The notes beneath the pieces were generated by a model. The model saw nothing but the letters and a program-made list of their open reading frames with translations. It was not told the DNA's origin and ran no database searches. From Verpa conica (Eukaryota; Ascomycota; Pezizomycetes; Pezizales; Morchellaceae): a DNA stretch of 64,000 nt. The DNA lies in NCBI GenBank assembly GCA_033030425.1, contig JAUFSD010000003.1:2170001-2234000 (forward strand), in the 5' to 3' direction. Of the stretch, positions 57,950 through 64,000 are shown in pieces. The position numbers were made by a program, and so were the translations under genes. Every line of letters begins with the position of its first letter. Positions within the stretch are counted from its first letter, which is position 1.

Positions 57950-58740
57950 CGGGCCCTTAACATGAGGCTCAGAAGTTCCCACTATTAACCGGGTATATGA
58001 GAAGGGATGCGCTTCCTTCGAACATCGAAGATTAGTGTTCTCTCCCCCCACTAGCCACCTCAGTGACTATTAGTAAAAAAAGTCCCTGACGGCCAATCCT
58101 ACGGAACGGTTACGTATACTGGTTTCATCGAAGCTCTGCCTTTTCAAAAGTTCTGTGAAGCGGATATGAGTGATACTGTGAGTTGTCAGTACATAGAAAC
58201 TATATTTCGATTCTAGGATGAAGAATAGATACCTTTATAGGTCATAATTATTATTCACTTAGCGGTCATCTCATAAGTATTTGTCACCCTCTAGCATTGA
58301 CATCAGGCGTTCCACGCGCAAGGGCCAATCGGTAGGCCTACCACCAAAGGACCTAATTAACCATTGCGGGGTCAAGATCGATATATGACATGACGGAACT
58401 GAAGATCCAGAATAATGGGCAGACAAGGCTGTGATATAAAGCAACTACCAGCGCAGATATTCTGCCTAGAGCTGTGCGCATGAAGAACTCTACCAAACAG
58501 ACCTGGATAGCACCCCCACGCGAATAAGAGCCTCAAGGGTAAAACCAAGAGCCAAGCCGGAAACCACCAACCCTAACCCACACTCATACAGCCGCATGAA
58601 TGCAGCTCTCCGAAAAAATACCAGGGGAATATATCAGTGATACAACAACACCCCCATAGCCTTTCAACAACGCATATACAAAAAAAACATAACCTCTCTC
58701 CTAGGAAGACGCGTTGTTGACTAACCTCCAGCCTTCTACC

Positions 58741-58770
58741 ATCACACACGCACACACGCGCACACGCACA
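58741..58770 (+). repeat. CA/CG dinucleotide tract in CDK11 leader
   Basis: An alternating purine-pyrimidine run (CACACACGCACACACGCGCA...) ends 6 bp before the ATG at 58777. Confidence 0.8.
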
Positions 58771-58776
58771 CCCATA

Positions 58777-60304
58777 ATGGCAACCAAGGGTAAATCTCGC
58801 TGGGAAGACGACGAAGACGACGCCCTCGACGAGTCCCGCCGCAAAGCCGAAAAAGAAGCCCGTCGCAAATCCAAAGCCGAAAAAGAACGTCTCAAAGCTG
58901 CCGCCGCTGCCGCCGCTGCTGCTACTACTGCTGCTACTGTCGCCACCACACCCACCGAACAACCACCACCGAAGCGACGAAGAATTGACGAGGAGGCTCC
59001 GGTAGACCTTAATGCTCCGCTGAAGCTATTACGGCACGCGGCGCCAGAGATAGTCCCGTGTGCTCATGTTGACCGGTATGAGCCGTTGAATCGAATCGAG
59101 GAGGGGTCCTATGGTGTGGTTACTAGAGCACGTGATCGCGAGACGGGGGAGGTAGTCGCGCTAAAGAAGTTGAAGTTGGAGAGAGAGACGGATGGGTTTC
59201 CGATTACGAGCTTGAGAGAGATACAAACATTGCTAGCGAGTAAGCATCCGAATGTTGTTAATATTCGGGAGATTGTTATGGGGGATACATTGAAGGAGTA
59301 TGTGTGCCCCCCTTCCTCCCCCCCCCCCCTCTCCCCCGGCAATGTCGGGGGGAGGTTTTTTTAAGGAAAAGATTTCTCATGATTCGTGGATAGCGTGTTC
59401 ATAGTCATGGACTTCATCGAGCACGACCTCAAGATCTTAAGCGAAGACATGCAAGAGCCATTCCTACAATCTGAAGTCAAAACACTCATGCTACAGCTCG
59501 TATCTGCCACCGCACTCATGCACTCCCAGTGGATCATTCACCGAGATCTCAAAACTTCAAATCTCCTCATGAACAACCGCGGCCAGATCAAAGTTGCGGA
59601 TTTCGGCTTAGCAAGGTATCTAGGGGAGCCGGCACCACCACTAACACAGCTTGTTGTGACGCTGTGGTACCGTTCCCCAGAGCTACTACTAGGAGCAAAA
59701 GAATACGGGACGGAGGTGGATATGTGGAGCATTGGGTGTATATTTGGGGAATTACTCCTTAAAGAGCCTTTACTACAAGGCAAGAACGAAGTCGATCAAC
59801 TATCCAAGGTCTCTATTCTTCACCTCTCGTCTTTTTTTTTTTTTTTTTTACTCCACACTAACATATAACTAGATATTCGAACTCTGTGGTATCCCCACAG
59901 AAGAAAACTGGCCCACATTTCGGAAACTCCCCAACGCGAAAGCAATCAACTTCCCCAAAAACAAACTCACAATCGGATCCCACATACGCACGAAATTCCC
60001 CCTCCTTACCGCCTCTGGAGTAGACCTGCTACAACGCCTACTAACCCTTGATCCGGCACAACGTATCACCGCCGATGAGGTGCTGCGACATCCTTACTTT
60101 AAAGAGGACCCAAAGCCGAAGAGTGCAGAGATGTTTCCGACATTTCCAAGTAAGGCGGGGCAGGAAAAGAGGAGGCGGCATATGAGTCCGAGTGCGCCGA
60201 TGAGGGGGGATGCACCGGCGCTAATAGGGGATCTGGGAGGGCTTTTTGGAGGGCGGGATGAAGAGGAGGTTGGTGCGGGGTTTGTTTTGAGGATGGGGAG
60301 GTAG
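58777..60304 (+). CDS. CDK11 homolog: CDK11-type (PITSLRE) cyclin-dependent kinase
   Basis: Three exons (58777-59297, 59394-59808, 59873-60304) encode 455 residues. CDK11 kinases with cyclin L act in transcription and pre-mRNA splicing. The N-terminal 85 residues are charged, with an Ala run, and end in basic KRRR, a probable nuclear signal. The kinase domain has EEGSYGVV (about 107), the catalytic Lys in VALKKLKLE, the diagnostic cyclin-binding helix PITSLRE (141-147), HRDLK (about 222), DFGLAR, and a T-loop ending [14 protein letters not shown]. The tail holds [11 protein letters not shown]. Intron 1 contains a long C-rich tract and intron 2 a run of about 18 T's, so assembly there deserves care. 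It is shorter than animal CDK11, like fungal Ppk23-type members. Confidence 0.93.
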
Positions 60305-60840
60305 GGTGTATAGTTTTATTGAATGACTGGAGGATGAATGTAATATTAGATTGGGGACTATTTAATGACTCTAGAATGTCTTGCCTTGATGGCTATATAA
60401 ACTGGATTTACTTGCAATTTAGTAAGATAATAGAAGGGTTTGTATGGGGTGGCACGTGATGAGTTACTACTTATAGATTATCACTCTTTTTGGGTAACCG
60501 TATCAAGTGGTTGGTACTACATGTAATACAGAATGACTAAGTCGCTAAAGTGCTAGGGTTTCTACAGGTGTAACCGAGAGTACTTGGGTGGTTCTAGCTT
60601 CATGATATATCACTCGAAGAGGAACGGGAAGGTTAGAAAGGAATGCAGAGGTAGTAAGATAAGGAATAATCGTAATTAGATCATAGAAGCTTTTTACTAC
60701 CTTTGACCTATGGCTGGGTACCCACTGCTAGACGAGGAGTGATAATATATTCCAGCATAGGAAGTAATTCAGCTACTAAAGGCTCAGGTATCCACCAATT
60801 CATAACAAGGCAAGTCCATCGACTCAGCTCTGAAGACCAA
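60305..60840. other. convergent 3' intergenic
   Basis: The 536 bp between the CDK11 and HRI1 stops. Nothing recognised. Confidence 0.6.
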
Positions 60841-61649
60841 CTACCAACTGCTTTTTTCCACCATCCTCCACTTATAGTCCCCAACCCTAACCTCATCTCC
60901 ATTATGCACCTCAGTTCTAAGCTCTACCTCATCTCCATTCCCACCCTCTTCTGTCTCACCCACACCATCCTCCTCCTCTTCCTTCTCACTACTTAAGAAG
61001 TGATCAATACAAGCGACCATACACGGCAACTTCTCATCCCCACACCTAAACACCCTACTCCACTCGGTAGCACCCTCATGCAGCACCCACCTCTCGGCCG
61101 TCACCACACCCTTCACCTTCATAATCCCCTGGCAGTACCTTCCCAACCTAACTACCATCCCTTTAGCCATATCCTTCCCCTCACCAACCGTAAACCTCTT
61201 TCCAGCTTCCTCTTCCAGCACCAACACAGTTGCCATCTTCGGATTAGGTTCATAATCACGCCACACCTCTTCATACTCCTTCACTTTTCCGTCATCAAAA
61301 TCAAGCATTTTACCCTTCTCCAACCAATCCCCATTCTCGAGCTGCTCAAAGGTACCAGAGTCCTCAACGGTGTCATCGTTGCGGGAATCAATGGTGTGTA
61401 GCCAACGGCCTGTATCCCCGGATTCGGACTTGTAGGATATTCCAGCGAAACCCCAGTAGAGATCACATGGAGGGGTTATGAGAACGCGGAGGTCGACGAA
61501 GAAGCGTTTGGCAGTGGTGAGGACGAGGGTGTATGTTGGTTCTTTACACTCATCGGGGAGCTGGGAGGAGCTTGTTAGTGGTGGTAGCTGGGGAGTGGAA
61601 GAGAGAGTACCCAGCGGATATAGATCCTCTCAGAGATTGATGCAGCCAT
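60841..61649 (-). CDS. HRI1: HRI1 family protein
   Basis: Two exons (61649-61611, 61560-60841) encode 252 residues. Yeast Hri1 binds the casein kinase Hrr25 and folds as two lipocalin-like beta barrels; its role is unsettled. The 13-residue first exon MAASISERIYIRW is typical of the family and is joined over a 50-bp intron to LPDECKEPTYTLVLTT. Further blocks: RFFVDLRVL, YWGFAGISYKSESG, THIDSR-like HTIDSRNDD, EKGKMLDFDDGKVKEYEEVWRDY, and GMVVRLGRYCQGIMKV. A Glu-rich loop interrupts the second barrel near the end. No signal or membrane segment. Confidence 0.88.
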
Positions 61650-62047
61650 GGTTTATTTTGTAGATATTGAGGTTCTTTGTTGGTGGTGAATGGAGGGTTA
61701 CAGTATTAGAGGAGTATATATAGCTGATAAGGTGAGGTCACTGGTGTGGGGAATCCGGATTATCGTTATTCCGGACTGCGGTAAGTTCCGTGATAGGCTG
61801 CTCGTCTAAACACCACAACCTGAGTAAAATAAGGCTCTGAATAGTTAATATCACGACGAAAACATCAATATGTAGTCTAAAGATAATTTTGAAAACCCCC
61901 CAACCCGGAGCTACGTAGATTCAGTTCCCCTCAATGTCTCATAACCATGTCACACAAACAACGCAGTAACCGGGTTCCAGCAAACTTGTCCCTGACGCGA
62001 GCTCCCGGGTCCGACCACAAGTCAACCTCCAACATCACACAAGCGGG
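61650..62047. other. divergent promoter region HRI1 / permease
   Basis: A 398-bp spacer with TATATATAG near 61715-61722, which could serve either gene. An overlapping short ORF from 61947 is out of frame with the permease and is not supported. Confidence 0.5.
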
Positions 62048-64000
62048 ATGCCAGATTCCAATACCGGTACCACCGCGGTCGCAAGCCGTCAAGAAATCAC
62101 TGAGAGTGCGCCACTACTACCCCACTCCCCAGAGAACCAAGATGCTGGTACCGGGGAACTCGAGGACAGTGTACAACTGCTGGCGCTAGGACATAAGCCA
62201 GAGCTCGAGAGGAATCACACAACACTCTCAATGTTAGGCCTTGCCTTCGCTATCCTTAACTCCTGGACAGCGCTCTCAGCATCACTATCAATCGCGTTAC
62301 CCTCGGGTGGACCCTCGGCAGTGGTATGGGGGCTACTCGTCGCAGGTGTTTGCAACCTATGTCTTGCGGCTAGTTTGGCCGAGTTCTTGTCGGCGTATCC
62401 AACGTATGTATATTTTTTCTGTAGTTAGCCGATACGTACTAATCACGTGAAATAGTGCTGGTGTAAGACTATCCCTTCCTCTATTATTTAATGTATATAG
62501 GTGGGAGAGCTTAAGCGAATAACTACGATAGGGCCAATACCATTGGGTAGCTATGATATCGCCCCAGGAGTGGGTACCGCTATTTAGTTGGATTTGTGGG
62601 TGGATAAATTGCTCTGGTTGGGTGTTTTTGGTCGCTACCGGGGGGAGCTTAGCGAGCCAGTTGATCCTTGGGGTTATGAGTTTATTGGATCCGGTATGTG
62701 AGCCTATAGAAGGTGCCGATTGGGTATTGACTATAGAGCTGATTGTTTTTATATAGGGATTTGAAGCAACGCCTTATCAGATGCTGTTTATTTATTTCTT
62801 GTTTACGATTACTGCTTTCACGATAAATGCGTTTGGGAACCGTCTTTTGCCATTGTTTACAAAGTGTGCATGTATGATTGTACCCTCGAGTTCCTTTTTG
62901 TAACTGGTGGGTTTGGCTGATCATGTCTAGTTCTCTGGTCGGTTTCGGGGGTCGTTATAATCTCTGTAACTCTCTTGACTACTGCAGCGCCAGATTACCA
63001 AAGTGCCGAATTCGTGTTCAAGAAATTTGTTAATGAGACTGGGTGTATGTATCCTGCTTCCCGTGGTCTCCTAAAAATATGACGGTCTACTAATAGATAG
63101 TGAAGGGCCTAATGGGATTGCTTGGTCACTTGGTAACTTCCCCTAAGGACAAAAATGCGGAATTTATACTAACAGAACCTAGGTTTACTGCAGGGGGCAC
63201 TGGCTCTAACTGGCTACGACGCTGTAGCACACATGATTGAAGAAATCCCACACGCAGCCCGCGAAGGTCCAAAAATTATGATCTACGCAGTAATTATCGG
63301 AATGACAACAGGTTTTATATTCCTTGTTGTACTCTTATTCTGTATGGGTGACATCCAAGAGGTCATCAACGCCCCATGCGGGTAAGTTTCAGCTCCTAGA
63401 AGTAGACGAGTGAGAGTTCATGACTACTAACAATGAGAAGACCAATATTAGCAATCTTCTATCAAGCAACGAAGAGTAAAGCCGGGTCAATCTGTCTACT
63501 AATGTTAGACCCCTTTACTTCAAACTACCCGCTCCTACTAATAGAACTGAACATCACATAGTTTCCCACTAATCTGTCTCCTCTTCGGCGCAACAACAAT
63601 CATGACCACCTCCTCTCGCATGCTCTACGCTTTCGCTCGAGATCACGGTCTCCCCTTCTCCTCCACATTCTCGAGCGTTCACCCAACCCTCCATGTCCCA
63701 CTTAATGCCCTCCTCCTAACAACTGTCCCTGTACTACTCATGGGAGGCCTATACCTCATCTCCACAAGCGCACTGAACGCGTTCCTATCAGCAAGTGTTA
63801 TAGCACTAAGCCTAAGCTACGGCTTCCCTGTACTAATCAACGTACTCACGGGACGGAAGAAGCTCCCGAAAGACCGCGGGTTCAAGTTAGAAGGGTGGAA
63901 AGGGTGGGTCGCTAACGGCGTCGGTTTAGCATTCGTGGCGGGGGCGACGGGGCTATTTGTGTTGCCACCAACAATACCGGTAGAGAGGTCAAATATGAGT
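62048..64000 (+). CDS. amino-acid/choline-type permease (APC family), 3' end beyond window
   Basis: At least nine exons: 62048-62403, 62456-62462, 62532-62693, 62757-62871, 62931-63042, 63101-63132, 63183-63381, 63441-63503 and 63562 to past 64000. It should be a multi-helix plasma-membrane carrier of the fungal GABA/choline permease group. Blocks: a hydrophilic N terminus of about 65 residues, LGLAFAILNSWTALSASLS, FLSAYPTAGGQYHWVAM, GYDAVAHMIEEIPHA, REGPKIM, SSRMLYAFARDHGLPFS and VPLNALLL. Exon 2 is 7 nt (TGCTGGT) and is needed to complete AYPTAGGQYHW, a conserved loop. Introns are 50-69 bp. Substrate cannot be told from sequence alone. Confidence 0.88.

Larger units (their letters stand above)
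57522..58776. other. intergenic upstream of CDK11
   Basis: No gene seen. Includes an inverted repeat (57836-57949) and a CA-rich leader directly before the kinase ATG. Confidence 0.6.

Noticed and set aside
1..64000. CRISPR arrays, bacterial operons, biosynthetic cluster
   Set aside because: The window is eukaryotic with spliced genes; no spaced direct repeats, and no PKS, NRPS or terpene core enzyme.

Overview
The window is nuclear DNA of a filamentous ascomycete (Pezizomycotina). The genes are split by short spliceosomal introns, mostly 45-145 bp, with GT..AG ends and CTAAC/CTAAT-type branch points. The recognisable gene set is fungal: a KCH1-type potassium channel, HRI1, PTR2, ARP8 of INO80, a PITSLRE kinase and a fungal APC permease. 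Transition-biased decay of repeats resembles RIP. I cannot name the species. I placed exon borders by hand from reading frame, splice consensus and family motifs.

Layout: (1) 0-12 kb: tRNA-Gly(CCC), a plant-type asparaginase, a conserved fungal protein of unknown function, and an 11-exon Mx/dynamin-like GTPase. (2) 12-17 kb, minus strand: a four-exon gene that keeps only the TGS and editing domains of threonyl-tRNA synthetase, then KCH1. (3) 18-19.5 kb: branched-chain keto acid dehydrogenase E1-beta. (4) 19.5-28.5 kb: AT-rich and gene-poor, with tRNA-Ser(AGA), foldback repeats, a PTR2 peptide transporter and a 225-bp TA-flanked element with perfect 41-bp inverted ends. (5) 28.6-30.2 kb: COX15. 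(6) 31-37.3 kb: two tandem, related WW-domain proteins with repeat expansions. (7) 37.7-47.2 kb: a housekeeping block of PAF1, ARP8, ARL1 and a catalase ending in a PTS1-like tripeptide. (8) 48.6-51.7 kb: a small proline-rich protein and NDUFAF7. (9) 51.7-58.7 kb: AT-rich, with a family of small single-pass membrane proteins (two intact copies and one relic). (10) 58.8-64 kb: CDK11, HRI1 and an amino-acid/choline-type permease that runs off the right edge.

There is no obvious cluster. Several genes share broad processes: mitochondrial respiration (COX15, NDUFAF7, the E1-beta subunit), transcription and chromatin (PAF1, ARP8, CDK11) and nutrient transport (PTR2, APC permease, KCH1). The most unusual loci are the catalytic-core-less ThrRS relative, the WW pair with repeat-driven decay, the small membrane-protein family, and the TIR element with a tRNA-like interior.
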